NCBI RefSeq assembly: GCF_033807715.1
Contig: NC_084587.1
Location: 17,715,017-17,779,016 of the forward strand
Direction of reading: 5' to 3'
DNA from: Cololabis saira
Lineage: Eukaryota; Chordata; Actinopteri; Beloniformes; Belonidae
Length of the DNA stretch: 64,000 nucleotides
Below the pieces are notes generated by a model. It worked only from the letters and a program-made list of their open reading frames with translations, was not told the origin of the DNA and ran no database searches. Shown here in pieces: positions 10,974 to 23,184 of the stretch. The first letter of the stretch is position 1. Each line of letters begins with the position of its first letter. The translations under genes and the position numbers were made by a program.

Positions 10974-12084
10974 CTGTTAAATAATAAAAAATAAAAATAC
11001 TGTAATTGTTGCGGTTGATACTGGATTCATTCAAAAACCTTTTAAATACAAAATACTCATGCAATGTGTCCCCCATTGAGAATTTAAGTTATCAATGTTC
11101 AAGTGATCCTTGTTTTTCGAGCAATGTCTACTCACCTGTCCAGGGTGTACCTCATTTTTTGTGTTTTTAATTTCTATTCTTTTTCTCAGTTGCTCTCGGT
11201 CATTTTCCGTTGGGAAAAAAAAAGTTTTAAGCTTCCTTTTTGTGGAATTTATTGAAATGACACTGGCTGGAATTTTAATGAGCAGGTATATTAAACTATT
11301 ATAACTCAAAAATTACTGGAGGCATATGAAGAAAAGAACAATGTAGGTGTAAGCAGTCCTAGAAGATAATAATAATAATCGTGGACACAGTGATGCTTGC
11401 TTTTCTCAATCATCCCACTCTGTATGTGTGGACTTATTTCTTTATCTTTGCAGTTAAACACTATTTGCAAGTTTGTGCATTATATTCATTATTTTTATGC
11501 TTCTTTCAAAACATGATGAGTACTTTTAGTCAACCAAATTTTTAATGGAGGTTTATGATACATAATTGTTGCATGCTATATTTGCAATTTTTCTCCAAGT
11601 CTCATCACATAGTCTGCTCGGTCCACATGGTCATTTATAATGCAATTCCTTATTCAAATATACATGTAATGTAATACAATACATGTAAATATACAAGTAA
11701 AACAGAACCGTACACCCAACATGTGCTTGGCATATTTAGCAAAGGAATTTAGCTATTCTCAGGACTCACAAACCCACTGGTGCACCTGTGATTGCTCAGC
11801 TAAAATATCAAAGCGATTTCATCAAAGTATACTTTTAAATAATCTCTTCATTAAATGCCCGGGGACGAAATTCCATTAGTAACAGATGCAAAAACTAGGA
11901 GAAGATGTATTCACATAAACATGGGAATTTACTTTTTTACAGTTGGTGCTATAGTTCTGTATATTGTAGCTTTTCATGTCAGAAACCCTTTGTCACCAAT
12001 TCTGCGCATTACTTTTATGGATACAATCTCAAGAGGGTGGATTTCTGATTGGTGCCCTCAGAACATCATCAATGCTTTTTCACA
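10974..12084. other. No recognised gene
   Basis: AT-rich sequence with short open frames only. I see no supported feature. Confidence 0.45.
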
Positions 12085-12310
12085 GAAAATCTGGTTCTGT
12101 TGGTGTCCTCGAACTGCGATCATCAGCTCTCATTGGCCTGGTTTGCAGCAGACTGTAAAGTGGCAAAAATGATCAGAATCAGAATCAGTACCTTCAAATC
12201 TTAGACCATGGTTCTAAGTCAGATAAGGGGCGTCTACAGGCTGGAGGATAGGCATTGCTGAGTGAGATGCTGGAGGAAGTCGAGCATCTTGGGGTCTTGT
12301 TTACATGTCA
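12085..12310 (+). pseudogene. RTE-clade LINE ORF2 fragment
   Basis: The stretch from TCTGGTTCTGTTGGTGTCC through CATCTTGGGGTCTTGTTTAC matches the fish RTE-type (Rex3-like) ORF2 region whose protein reads about LSSHW-S-TVKW-MRI-TSK-E-MVLSR and then LGVLF. Several frameshifts and a stop at 12170 break it. It is one of at least five RTE pieces in the window; this one is on the plus strand. Confidence 0.6.
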
Positions 12311-13706
12311 GGCTGTTGAGGATATTTTTATATAATTATGTGAATATTTTATAATCATTTAACACCTAAGTAAAACATTTAACTAGGGCTAATATTGAGA
12401 GTGCCTGACACACCACACGGGTGAGGGAGGGGGAAGTCCGCTACACCTGCAGCCCGTGGCCTTGAGTGACTGTGGCAAAGGTGAGAGGCAAACTAGGAAG
12501 AATATTGAAGCTGTGACATCATAACTTCAAAGAAATTTCTGGCGAATGTATCAAAGCGGTGCCTAGAAAGTACAGAAAATGTTGTATCTTATCACAGACT
12601 GGGTATATAAGCCGTGGTCCGGAGATAAGTTTTCAGAGTTTTGTGGACCGCGGGACCGGCAACTCTCCTGTGAACTGTTTAATTGTGCTTTTTGCAATAA
12701 AAACCTTCACAGTATTTTTTGGACGAATACCAGCCGAAACTTGACTCCTGTGTTTTCTTCAAGTCCACGGATGAAGGAAAAACTTCGATGATTTTGGAGT
12801 AATGGAAAACTTAGAATTATTGTGGAGATCCCAAAAAGGATTTTCTCTACAAGGCCATCCCCTGGTGGTCAGTCAAGGTATATTAAAATTTCCTAATTTC
12901 TTCACGTGCACCTGTAGGTGACAAGCAAAATATGGAGGGATGAAAGAGGTACAAGAAGGGGGTTACTTTGAACTAGAGCCCTGCGCGGGACTGTTTTCTT
13001 CATCCTGCTCCCGCTGAATTTCTGACCATTACCGCCTGCAATGTGTGTTACACTCCTGCCCGCATCCGCAAACTCTGAGAATTTATGCCCGCACAATAAT
13101 AGAGATGCATTGATTTTGTGTCTTCTCCCGTCCTGCAAGCGAAATGTCCCAGACAGTTCATAGGCCACCTGACCGAAAGTTAGATGCAAATCCATCATTG
13201 TCATCATCGCACAAGCTATTTCGCCTTTCGCGCACGCATCAATCATATGATTGAGGTTATAGCAACGCGAGTAGGCTGGGAGTGGCTCAATTAACACTAA
13301 TAAATAACATAAAATAAACAAAGTTAAAGGTATAATCCTTGATGTTGGAGAGCTAGCAAGATTTGAAAGTGGCACCTCCTCTAAGCCCCACCCCCTCCTC
13401 CCCCTCCCGTCAGCGCTCCGTCCAAAGCCACGCCCCCACAAACTTTGGGGAACGCGCATTTGCAGGAGTCGAGTTTTCCGGGACAGTCGTGCATCCTGCC
13501 CACCCAATCAAAGTTATGGGGATCCTTTATTTTTTTATAAATCTAAAAGAATATCACAGAATATCTATACAGTTTCTGATTGGGTGGGCACTGCGCATCA
13601 TTTTTAGACACAACAATGAACGCATACCGCAAAAGTTGTGTCTCGGCGGAGGGACCCGATGTCCCAGCAAAATGAAGTTCAGAACAGCACACACAGCACA
13701 CACTGA

Positions 13707-13830
13707 AGGCTGATTTATGGTTCCGCGTTACACCAACGCAGATGGTGCGCGTCGCTGCGTACCCTACGCTATACCCTACGCCGTAGACTACGTACGGCCG
13801 TAGGCTACGGCGTAGCCGTGGCAACAGAGC
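13707..13830 (+). mobile_element. Truncated palindromic Harbinger-type MITE
   Basis: It starts AGGCTGATTTATGGTTCCGC and goes on into the CCTACGCCGTAG-type palindrome found also at 22664-22804 and 52831-52971. The right terminal repeat is missing. The three bases before it are TGA where TTA or TAA would be expected. Confidence 0.65.
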
Positions 13831-13924
13831 CTGCAGCGCAGTGCACCGCACCGCCAGCCGGACCGGCGCTCTATGCCTTTGCCGGTATGGAGATGCCTCC
13901 ATCCCCACGGAACCCATACTGGGG

Positions 13925-14370
13925 AGGTGGGGATCAGTCTGGTTCAGTCTGTCAGAGGCGACTTCATAGAAGGACAGAGTTCCAGCAGGAACGTCCACGT
14001 ACACTGCTGCTCTGCCAGAGAATGAAGATGAAGATGAGGAGATGATGGATGTTTCTCTGTTATTGTGACAGACACGTTACTGACCACCTGGATGATGGTT
14101 CAGATAATTTCTTCCAAACACTACAGTCATCAGAGTTTCCTCTCCTGCTGATTCTTTTGTAACTCACTGCTACAGAAACTCGTCCGCTCCACTGGACCTC
14201 CCAGTAACAGCGACCCGTCAGAACTCTACACAGCAGCTGATCCAAGTAATCAAACCTGTCTGGATGATCAGGATATGACTGATCCTCCTCCACATACAGT
14301 ACATCGTCTTCCTGTTGTCGTCTGTCAGTTTGATCTTGTTGTGGACTGTGTTTGTGTCGATGGTGAGTTG
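13925..14370 (-). pseudogene. B30.2 (PRY-SPRY) domain pseudogene of NLR-C/TRIM type
   Basis: Reading the minus strand from 14370, three frames together give the landmarks of a B30.2 domain in order: LTIDTNTVHNKIKLTDDNRK (start of PRY), then SYPDHPDRFDYLDQLLC and RCYWEVQWSGRVSVAVSYKR (the WEV core of SPRY), then HNNRE and AAVYVDVPAGTLSFYEVASD. At least two frameshifts and an internal stop separate these pieces, and the domain end (the LYAGF region) is not preserved. In fish this domain is the ligand-recognition end of NLR-C and finTRIM immune proteins. No NACHT, LRR or RING sequence is nearby. It lies inside two nested transposons, so capture or insertion are both possible. Confidence 0.75.
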
Positions 14371-15358
14371 ACAGGAATCTGTTATTGATCATTTATTGAT
14401 CACTGATGGACTGGGGGTCCGTGGCAGACCCCCAGTAGCGGACAACCTGCCCCGCAGAATCACACTTTGGCTTTCTTTTTTTAGCCTTGTTAGCAGGGTG
14501 AGGCGTTACATTTGACGTGACCGCCTGACCGCGAGCCGGACGGACACAGGGCTTGAGGCAGAGTGGCAGGCTGGAAGCAGAGAGACGTGACGAGAGCGGA
14601 GGGGGGCGTGGAGGGGGGCGTGGGCGGGACTTAAAATGAAGGCATCTGATTGGTTCTTTCCCCCCTGCCAAGCCTCTGGTCCTCTGACCAATCCATGCCA
14701 TTCGGACCGCAAAAAACAGATTGGTTAGAGTTTTTACCGGATTAAAGCTGTCAGAGAGGTCGGATGTTTTTCTTTCCTTTTTCTGAACACATTATTCACT
14801 GGCTACTCTCAGGATGGAAGGACCATTTCACCCAGTATAACAATAAATGTTTTTGAATACGATTGCAGACTATAACTTTAACGAATGAAACGAATTAATT
14901 TAACAAATTCATCGCTTGGCCATTATATTGCTGTGGAGGAAGAGAATGTTGCTGACCGACTGTGGTCCCAATCCCGTGCATCTCTCTTCCAAGATGCTCC
15001 ACAGACACTAAACGCAGTTTCTCTAAATAACTGACTTGCCTTGTTTTGTCTTTGTTTTGTAAAGACCTTGTTTGAGGTTCTTTACCACATCATTGATTCC
15101 CATCTTTTCGCTAGACTACATCCCGATCCAGCAGTGTTTTTTTTAGTTGCCCCTTACCGCCCACAGCAAAGTTCAAACCGCCCGCTCCGAGATTTGCGTT
15201 GGGTCCTGCGGGACCCGGCGGGACCCAATCCCAATGCAGCCCTCTACCTTGAACCAATCCAACAATATCAGTGGTAAAAAAGTAAGTCTGGTCACTCTTA
15301 CTTGCCCAAGTTCCCCCAGCGCACCTGAACGTGGGATAGTATACAGTAAACTAACCAC

Positions 15359-16272
15359 CAGTGTTGGGACTAACGCGTTATTTAGTAACGCGTTACAGTA
15401 ACGCTGTTAGTTTTGCGGTAACTAATAATCTAACGCATTACTTTTTAAATTCAGTAACGCAATTACCGTTACCAAACGGTGCTTTACTCCGTTATTTCTG
15501 GCCAGCTACAGTGAAGACCGGAGGAAACGTAGTGGGCGTGTGTGCATTCAAAAACATGACGGTCTTGGCGAGCAAAGAGAAGCCAGTTTCGCAACGTGGA
15601 GATATTGTCATTACAGTAATCCCTGTTTTTTTCGCAGGGGTTACGTTCCAAAAAGAACCCGTGATAAGTGAAATTCTTTTTACAATTATTATAGAAGACT
15701 TCAAATTGCAGAGATCAGCACTGCCTCGCACGTATTTCACTGCTCTTCTGAGCCGCTGCATCCCGACTCACTCTGTAGCGTCTTTTTCTTCTAAAGCCCG
15801 TGGTGCAGGTGTGTTTTTTCGAGAGAAGAAAATAGTTACGGGTCGTTGTTGTCGCTCTTTTTTCTTCTGGGCAAAAAGATTATTATAAACCGACATGCCA
15901 CCATTGGTTATATTTGAGACTGTTATTAATGATTCATCAAAGGGTCCCGTTCTTGAGCTGCTCGCTGAAGCTCATTGGCCGTTCTCAGCTTGTTGCTAAG
16001 TGACCAACGTTATTGACACAGGAAGTGAAGAAGTGGGGAGACTGTTTAGAATGCAGAACACTGCAGATGCAAATCCATACAGTACCATGCTGAACTGAAG
16101 GCTAGATGAGCATTAAATGGGAAGATTTAATTTAAAGTAACTAAAAAGTTACTTTTCATAGTAACGCATTACTTTTTGGTCTAAGTAACTGAGTTACTAA
16201 CTGAGTTACTTTTTAATTACGTAACTAGTAACGGTAACTAGTTACTATTTTTCAGTAACTAGCACAACACTG
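15359..16272 (+). mobile_element. hAT-like MITE with GTAACG-rich arms
   Basis: The ends are CAGTGTTGGGACTAACGCG and, inverted, CAGTGTTGTGCTAGTTACTG, with long arms made of GTAAC/GTTAC motifs at 15359-15480 and 16135-16272. This is a well-known fish repeat form. The flanking 8-mers CTAACCAC and GAAGATCA do not match, so no duplication supports the superfamily call. A pogo-like element sits inside. Confidence 0.75.
15612..16077 (+). mobile_element. Pogo-like (Tc1/mariner superfamily) fragment, nested
   Basis: It starts TACAGTAATCCCTG and continues with GGTTACGTTCCAAAAAGAAC, the same left-hand sequence as the larger copy at 35355-37162. The later parts (CAAATTGCAGAGATCAGCAC and GAAGTGAAGAAGTGGGGAGA) also match. 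The right terminal repeat is absent; the sequence stops after ATGCAAATCC. Classification rests on the CAGTAATCCCT end and TA edge and is an inference. Confidence 0.6.
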
Positions 16273-17084
16273 GAAGATCATTATCTTGGTCTGGCAGATG
16301 TTAACGGACCTTACCCTTCCCAAAACCCAACAATTTTTCTTCAGTGCAGATCATAGAGAAGTTTAGTGTTTAATGTCTGAATATCAAAGTGAAGAAGAGT
16401 TTGATCTTACCCAAAACCTCAACAAACAAAAAAGCTGTTAAGAGACAGACAAAATAATCAGCAATCAAAACACTTATGTGTTGTGGTCCCGCAGCCCGCA
16501 GCTGTGTATTTGTTTACCATGACAAATTAGTTAGCTTTGGTTCTTTACTTTGAAAATATGTTCAAACACAAAAAAAGATAAGACAGTTTTGGGTCGCTGG
16601 TGAGTTGTCATTGGATAAATGAGTGTTTATTGTAAAATATAGATGTAGTCTTCCCCTCTAATTTTGTCATGCTCCATTGTGTTTGTTGTCTTATTTATCT
16701 TCTTCTCTGTGACATTAATTTATGAAGCAAGGCCTGCCTACTACAGGATTAGCATTTTTCTGGCTCCACAGTTGTGTGGTTTTGGGGCACTTGATTTCCT
16801 GTGATTCATCTGGTCTACCTATTGGCAGCAATCCTACACCATGCGAAAACACTTCCAAATAAAATGTGTCTTAATTCTCATTTTGGTTTTAAATAGATTT
16901 GTACGTTGCAAATTAGATGATGTTAAATGTAGCATTGGCAACACTGGACTGCAACCTGCAGCAAGGCTAGGGCTGAAATTCTCATTTTTAAAGGAGCTGA
17001 TACTGACACCACAGCAGAATTTTAATCTAACAGTTTAAACATTTGTATCTGAATAAATGAATTCATTTTCATACTGTCTTCAAA
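16273..17084. other. No recognised gene
   Basis: No element ends, exon signals or RNA gene that I can support. Confidence 0.45.
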
Positions 17085-17374
17085 CCTACTGGAGGTCAAG
17101 GGGCTCTGCTGGGACTGTGTCAGTTATCACCAGGTGAATAGCAGGGTACACGTCATTTTTACAACCACCAACTACTGTATTAATCAATTGCTTTTATTGC
17201 TGGTTTTATTCTGTTTGCTATATTGTTTTTTTTTTCACTGTCTTAAAGCTGCTTTGTTTTTATTTGCTTGCTTTGCTTATCTTCTCTTGACATGTAAAGC
17301 ACTTTGAGTTGCATTCTATGACAGGAAAGGTGCTATATAAATAAAGTTTATTATTATTATTATTATTATTATTA
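17085..17374 (+). mobile_element. LINE 3' end (L2/CR1-like) with TTA-repeat tail
   Basis: The segment ends GTAAAGCACTTTGAGTTGC, AAAGGTGCTATATAAATAAA and an (ATT)n tail at 17347-17374, the usual 3' end of L2-like LINEs and SINEs that borrow it. The upstream part is T-rich and non-coding, so the copy is strongly 5' truncated. Confidence 0.65.
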
Positions 17375-18021
17375 AAAGAGCTAATGCAAGCAAAGGGAAA
17401 ACATGCCGATTCTACACGGAAAAGCCCAGTGGTGACAGTGTTAACCACTGGTTCTGTAATTTTGCTGGTCTTTAACTATAAAGGGTCTGATTAAGAAAAA
17501 TTAAATGATAAACGAAGAGGTGACAGAAATGCATGTGTATTGAAAAACAGAAAACGAAGGGGGGGCAGATAATCACAGTAGCCTAGTCTTGATTCAGTTT
17601 TAGAGACCTGAAATGGTTGCTGTTTGTGTCTCTGCCTGTTCCCGTTTCTGTTTGTTTTCTCTCTTGCAGATTCCAAAGGCTTGTGTGCCCGTTGTGTGTT
17701 TTCCTGTGTTTCTCTCATTTCAGACTTGCAGCGGATGCCACCTCTCACACCCCCCTCACCCTCTCATATACAGTATATGTTTTTTTTTTTTAAACTGAAA
17801 ACGAAAATGGAAGTCAGATGAAAACAGCAGTGATAAATGTCCGTGTGAATTGAACAGAAGTGATCTTATAAAAAACAACAGCATTTTTTGTGATTCACCT
17901 CACAAATTTACCATTTATCCTTGAGGCCTTAACGGTGAAAGTAACAAAAAAATATTGCTAAATGAAAGTGATGAGAATGGTTGCAAATTGTCAAATAAAT
18001 ATACTCTGCAGGGTGACTGGA
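17375..18021. other. No recognised gene
   Basis: Short frames at 17613-17821 are pyrimidine-rich and not convincing. Nothing else supported. Confidence 0.4.
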
Positions 18022-18290
18022 CTCTCCCTTGGATAGTCTGAGCAGTTAGGTCACATTGGACATGTAGTAAAGGGGCTGCTCCTCGACATCGAGTAGAGCC
18101 AACTAAGGTTGTTTCGGCATCAGGTCAGGGCGCCTCCCTGGGATGTGTTTTTGGATACAACTGAGAGTATACAGTATCTCTCTGCTGACCAGAGAATGCC
18201 TTGGTATCCTCCTGGAGCAGCTGAGAAGAGGGAAGTCAGAGCCTCTTTGCATAGACTGCAGCCCCCGTGACCCCAACTAGAATGATGGAA
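18022..18290 (+). pseudogene. RTE-clade LINE ORF2 3' end fragment
   Basis: The plus strand contains CCTCGACATCGAGTAGAGCC, then CATCAGGTCAGGGCGCCTCC, then CCAGAGAATGCCTTGGTATC and finally GACTGCAGCCCCCGTGACCC. In that order these are degenerate forms of the C-terminal end of fish RTE-type ORF2 (protein about LLHIERSQLRWFGHLVRMPP, WERLG-P, LLPPRP). Frames are broken. It ends shortly before the expected GATGGAT tail, which is only hinted at by GAATGATGGA. Confidence 0.65.
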
Positions 18291-19675
18291 ATGTTGGTAC
18301 TTCCAGGCCTCATTCCGTAACAACTCAAAAATAGGTAAATAAAACCTTGCGGAATCAGTAAGACGTGACATAATACAGGTTTTCAACCAGGAGCAGCTAA
18401 TCACACAATCTTGATCCCAGCATCTCTGGCTGATGATTGTTTTTCAATCAGAAGTGTCCCTGAAGTGACTCGGTGGTCCACATTGCTATGAATAAAGAGT
18501 TAGTTCATTTCAGAAGGAAGCTACGTGTAACAGCAGAAAGAGCATGAACCAGACACGAGGTTGCACATTAGAACGAGATCATGAAACCTAAAAACCATAA
18601 GATAAAATCACAATCAAGACAGGAGACCATGTCATAACGCTATTGAAAATGTAGTCAGCTTTCGAAATAAAACTCCCTGTGAACATTCCTGATGTCACAA
18701 TGAATATATAAACCGATGCATAAGGTCAGGAGCTAAAATTATTTCAACTGAACTGAAATAATACTATATTATTTCCAAACGGACATTTACAGACCCTGTC
18801 CCCCCGTATGAACTCCAAGTAGAGAGGAGTCCAGAGTTTGTCTTAGCAGCCAGATTATGACTCTGTTTTAATGAAGCACCTTGTACTTAATTCCCAGCCG
18901 TCTTCATCAGCATTCCAGGCCCTTTATTTTTTGTGCCACTCTTTGCCATGAAAACTGAGAGAAGAAAAAGTTTAAATTTCCTCCTCCTTGCACTCCATTT
19001 TACTCCTATGCTACATTCTTGATGCGTCCTCATCATTAGGATTTGGAGTCATTTTCTCTGCATTATTTGGGCTTTGTAAAGCTTGCTCAGCTGCTCACAT
19101 GTGTAAACAACTTTCCTGTTGTCATGGTTACTCAGAATAACATTATCTGAAAAGTGCCTGACTTACCATTAGAAATCCTTTAAGTAGCACTATATCCATA
19201 TGAGCATAGAGTTTATTTATTTACTTTGTTTAAAAAAAAGAAGAAAAAAAAAAGATTAGTAAGAAATGTCAGCTTGCTGCAAAGAAATACAGCTCATGAG
19301 CAGAGTGGCTGCAACAGGTTTTCACCAGTGTGTTGTCATTCTTGAACTGATCACATTAACAGGTTACAGGATTTTAACCACAAATAATGAAAGAGTCAGC
19401 CAAGCAGTAGCACAAGGAAATGGTCTGCAGGAGTTTAAGGAGGAGGTGAGGAACCAATGTAATAGAGCACCGAAGAAACTTACAATCAAGCTGACAATAC
19501 ACTCTTTTACTGAATCACCCCTGGTGTGAAATTAAGCCGTGTGAGGCCATGAAAGATGAAACAAAGTCAAGCCTAAACTAGATTGAAACGTGGGATCAAG
19601 AAAAATGTCCATGAGTAAAGTAAATGCTTTTACTCAAGAAAATTTTAAATGACAGCTCGACAAAGCTTGACCACC
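18291..19675. other. No recognised gene
   Basis: No supported exon, RNA gene or element. Short open frames have no recognisable content. Confidence 0.4.
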
Positions 19676-19832
19676 TTATTTCTTTGTTATCCATATCATT
19701 TTATTTATGGCACTGCACTTTTTATTTTAATTTTTTTAATTTCTATTTTTGTTTTTATTTCTATCTTTATTTTTAATTAAGTATAATAAGTATAGTATAA
19801 TAAAGTAATCTGAATTTGAATCTGAAATGTGG
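19676..19832 (+). repeat. Retroposon 3'-tail-like sequence
   Basis: A T-rich stretch with TTTATTTATGGCACTGCACTT followed by AATAAAGTAATCTGAATTTG resembles the 3' tail of fish non-LTR retroposons that end in AATAAA-type (N)AATCTGAATCTG repeats. Only the tail is visible. Confidence 0.4.
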
Positions 19833-21714
19833 CTATGCAGAGTTGTCTACAACTTGACAAGTGGATATACAGGATATATTTCATATGTTAAAACTGCTCC
19901 CACAGACCTCACAACCAGGGGAAAATTAAACTGCTAATAGGCGTGTCAGTTCACTGAAGCTATGAATAGACATACTCAACATAGGTTGATCATGTGATCA
20001 GTCATCACCATCATTAGCATCAATTTGAGGGGAAAGAAAACTTTTACTACAAAAACATATTTGCAATATTGAGGGAAATTTTTGCAAATTTTTTTCAAGG
20101 TATAACAACCTTTTCTATTGTGCAACTTCAAAATTGATATCAAAAAGATGCTTTTTTGTCACATTTCACCACAGAACAATATTTGTTTAACAACTTTTAT
20201 TTATCTGAGACTTTGCTATTTAGTTAGCCTTAAAGAGAGGCAGAGAAAAATGTTGTTAAGTTTAGGAAAATGTAATGTGAACGCCCCAAACATAAGCCTT
20301 TTAATGTGGTGCTTCACTACATGTGGTTTTCCAACTGCTTTGAAATGTTCCTGCTCTGGTAGTGAGGACAGGAGAATGATTAACAGTGGTCCCGTCACTT
20401 TTGTTATTTCCATTACCCTCGCCACACTGATTAATTACATTCCTCAAATTATGATCATTCATCGCTGTGCGTATGGGGGACTTCATCTCAAGAGACTTTG
20501 CCTCAACATTTTTTATACCTTGTGTTTTCCTTCTGCTTCAAAATGGTTGGAACCCCCCCCCCCCCCATCAATGCGATCAGCGAGGCAGAAAACGAAAAAG
20601 CTGTCTTCTTCATAGTCCCAAAGGTTGTGTTCATTCATTAAGCCAAGCAAGTACGTGACTAATAAATGCTACTTGATAGCATTCTACCAATCTAAAGTTT
20701 TGTCTCCTGAGCTTCATCCACCAGTCCTTTGCACAAACTTTGTCACAGATATGTTTGCGTGCAAACATGAAACAATGTGGTATTGAATGTTTGTTTAGCT
20801 CACCTTTGAAGGCCATTGGCATTTAGGCAACTTACAGACTAGTGACTAGCCTCCAGGACCATCTATTTCTGGGTTCATTACATTCAGTCACACAAAGGAA
20901 AATACTGTAGCCACTGCACCAGGCTCCTACTTTCATCTGCCTATCTCCAGTGCTCAGCATCACTGGTACTCAATTAACATTGCACACATATATATGTCTC
21001 CCTCCTACTTTGTAATTCATCACTCAAGTAAAGAAAGAGTTATTCAGGTCCCACCAGGTGTAGAAGTGCCATGAAACAGGTGCACCGCTTCAGATGCTGT
21101 GAATCGCAATCATTCTAGTCAGTGAGCGCGATCCTACCAAAGGCGTTGCAGAGCAGTTTAAGAGTGTCCCAGAAGCGACCGCTTGCTTTGCTCTGCTAAA
21201 ATTACCCTTTGGGTCTATGTTGGCACTGAACCGCAGCAAAGCAGTTTCAATTTACACGCAGAAGATGAGCTGGCAGGAAATCAGACATGAGAATGGGATA
21301 GAGAAGCAATGAATTTTCAAAATAAAATACCACAAGTTGGCTAAGACTTGTACGTCAACTATAATTGACCTGTGAAGTTTTAGAAGAGATTCGAACCATG
21401 TACGAGGAGCGTTTCAGCTTAATAGTTGAAAAACACCCCTTTGCTTGACATCACTCTTTCTTATTATATGTTTAATTTTAGAAAACACAAAACGTGGAGA
21501 CATATACATGTCTTTAAATGAGCAGACTACCATGCAATTCTCCCATGATCCCAAAACCTTTGAATTCATAACCTGGGAATCCATGTAAGCAGGCAGTACT
21601 TGGAGGCCTGCTCCTTTCAAAACACCCTTGACTTGACCAATGGATGGACCAAAAAGCCACTGAAAAACTGGACCATTCACCTGGACCACATTCTATGGGA
21701 CCAACAGTGTAAAG
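19833..21714. other. No recognised gene
   Basis: Holds a C run (about 20550-20566) and scattered short frames. The 165-codon frame at 20118-20615 has no domain that I recognise and ends next to the C run; I do not call it a gene. Confidence 0.4.
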
Positions 21715-21771
21715 CAGTGGTTCTCAAGTAGTCCGGCTTCTGGACCCATCATCACAACAAACAAACAAACC

Positions 21772-22075
21772 TGTCACAATCCATTCCTCTGCTGCCCTGC
21801 CAGTAATTTTCCACCCACCGCATCAGCCAACTCCTGTTCACCTTTGCACTCAGGTGCTCCTCATCTGTATCAAGCCGGTTCCTGCTCCACCAAGAGACCC
21901 ACATGATCAGCTTCTCCTCTCCAGCTAACATCCTCTGAAAACTTATCAAGCTCTGGATCCAGTTCTCTGCTGCCATCCTCTGACCTGCTATAACCTGCCA
22001 AATAAAGACTGTTTAAATACAAAAAACCTGGTTCATTTGTGCTGCGATTGGGTTTACAAAACCACAAGGATAACA
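21772..22075 (+). repeat. Solo-LTR-like repeat
   Basis: About 304 bp starting TGTCACAATCC and ending GGATAACA, with AATAAAG near 22000 and GTGCTGCGATTGGGTTTAC near the end. A repeat of the same type, with TGTCACA at its start and TGCATTTGGGTCC near its end, lies at 41187-43634. TG...CA edges and a polyadenylation signal fit a solo LTR; no flanking duplication was found. Confidence 0.45.
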
Positions 22076-22663
22076 GAGAAGTAGGTCTAGAAATTCTCAA
22101 AAATAAATAGCTTTTGTTGAACATCCACTAGCTGATTATATAATAAGCGCTTTACGAGTAAAAACTATTCTCACTTAATCAAGCTTTAAAGCGACACTAC
22201 GTAACTTTTCCACCTTAATATCATATTTCCAGAGTCATTGTGATGGTACATCAACTTCCAACAGGTTTAATGACACCTCTGTCATGGTCTAAGGGGGTCT
22301 GTATCGCCTTCACTGGCACTATCTAACTTTGAGGAGCATGGTAGGAACCCTGCCACACTAAAAAACTACAAATCTTTACGGCTTTGACTGCTTTACGGCA
22401 TACGTCACTTCCCCCTCCTTCCCGATTCGCAGTCGAGATGAAAATGGGCGGGGCGTGGAGCGCAGCTCCGCAGAAGCTGGTAACCCGTTGCTGCAGCAGC
22501 TCCACACAACAGACGTGGGGAAAAGATCGCTAATGGTTTAACTTTTCACCGGTTTCCTGCTCGGAGGCAGAACCACGCAGGCCAAGTATCTGATATAACA
22601 GAGTAAAAGAGTTGTCGGCTCGCTTGGATCGCGGCTGTAACGACCAAACCTTCCACACAGTAA

Positions 22664-22804
22664 AGCCTGAATTATGGTTCTGCGTTAAATCGACGCAGAC
22701 CTACGGCGTAGGGTACGTGGCGACGCGCAACGTACGGTGCGTGTCGCCGCGTACTCTACGCCGTAGGCTCTGCGTCGATTTAACGCAGAACCATAAATCA
22801 GCCT
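22664..22804 (+). mobile_element. 141-bp palindromic Harbinger-type MITE
   Basis: The element is an almost complete palindrome: AGCCTGAATTATGGTTCTGC at the left and the inverse of AGGCTGATTTATGGTTCTGC at the right, with CTACGGCGTAGGGTACG and its inverse inside. It is flanked by TAA on both sides (22661-22663 and 22805-22807). A 3-bp TWA duplication is typical of PIF/Harbinger elements. The copy at 52831-52971 has the same length. Confidence 0.88.
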
Positions 22805-23184
22805 TAAACCACAAACACTCACACAGACCGGGTCGGATCAAAACACAGGTTTTATTCCCCACTTCACCAGCTAAACGCAGTTGCTGGCCAGCTCTCTGCG
22901 GTGCAATTAACCCCAATCTTCAGATAAAACTAGTTTGTTGAGGAAAAAATATTAACTCTTATTTGTAGCTGCAGAGGAAAAAAATAATCTTACGAGGAAA
23001 ACAAAAATATTGCTCACGCCTTGGAGCCTCTTCAACATAATATAGCAGTCAAAAAAAAAGAAAAGAGAAGTAAGAGGGATACAAAACATGTACTGTATGT
23101 TGTACTATTATACAAATGTATTGAAACACATGGCGAGTCAAACATTTACCAAAGCAGCTGCCAAACACTCCTAAACAAGGTAGC

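Larger units (their letters stand above)
13328..14877 (+). mobile_element. TTAA-flanked element nested in the hAT, carrying a B30.2 fragment
   Basis: TTAA lies on both sides (13324-13327 and 14878-14881). The ends are AGGTATAATCC and, inverted, AGTTATAGTCT, a short imperfect repeat. The left part (GTTGGAGAGCTAGC and a pyrimidine-rich CCCC tract) and the right part (ACACATTATTCACTG onward) look like the two halves of one fish MITE type. Between them lie a truncated Harbinger-type MITE and a B30.2 pseudogene. A TTAA duplication fits Kolobok/T2 or piggyBac elements. The end match is modest, so boundaries are less sure than those of the surrounding hAT. Confidence 0.55.
12974..15246 (+). mobile_element. 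hAT element carrying nested insertions
   Basis: The ends are TAGAGCCCTGCGCGGGAC on the left and, inverted, TAGAGGGCTGCATTGGGATT on the right. The flanks CTTTGAAC (12966-12973) and CCTTGAAC (15247-15254) match at seven of eight bases, as expected for an old 8-bp hAT duplication. Its own sequence is only about 12974-13324 and 14884-15246; the middle is a later TTAA-flanked element. The 201-codon minus-strand frame at 12902-13507 runs across the element boundary and is not a gene. Confidence 0.8.

Noticed and set aside
12902..13507. 201-codon minus-strand frame, the longest in the window
   Set aside because: It crosses the edge of the hAT and of the nested TTAA element and shows no domain.
15361..15888. 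175-codon frame
   Set aside because: Runs through the hAT-like arm and the nested pogo-like fragment; no protein homology.
15359..16272. 8-bp target duplication for the CAGTGTTGGG element
   Set aside because: The flanking 8-mers CTAACCAC and GAAGATCA do not match, so none is claimed.
20118..20615. 165-codon frame
   Set aside because: No recognisable domain, AT-rich, ends beside a C run; no splice or promoter support.
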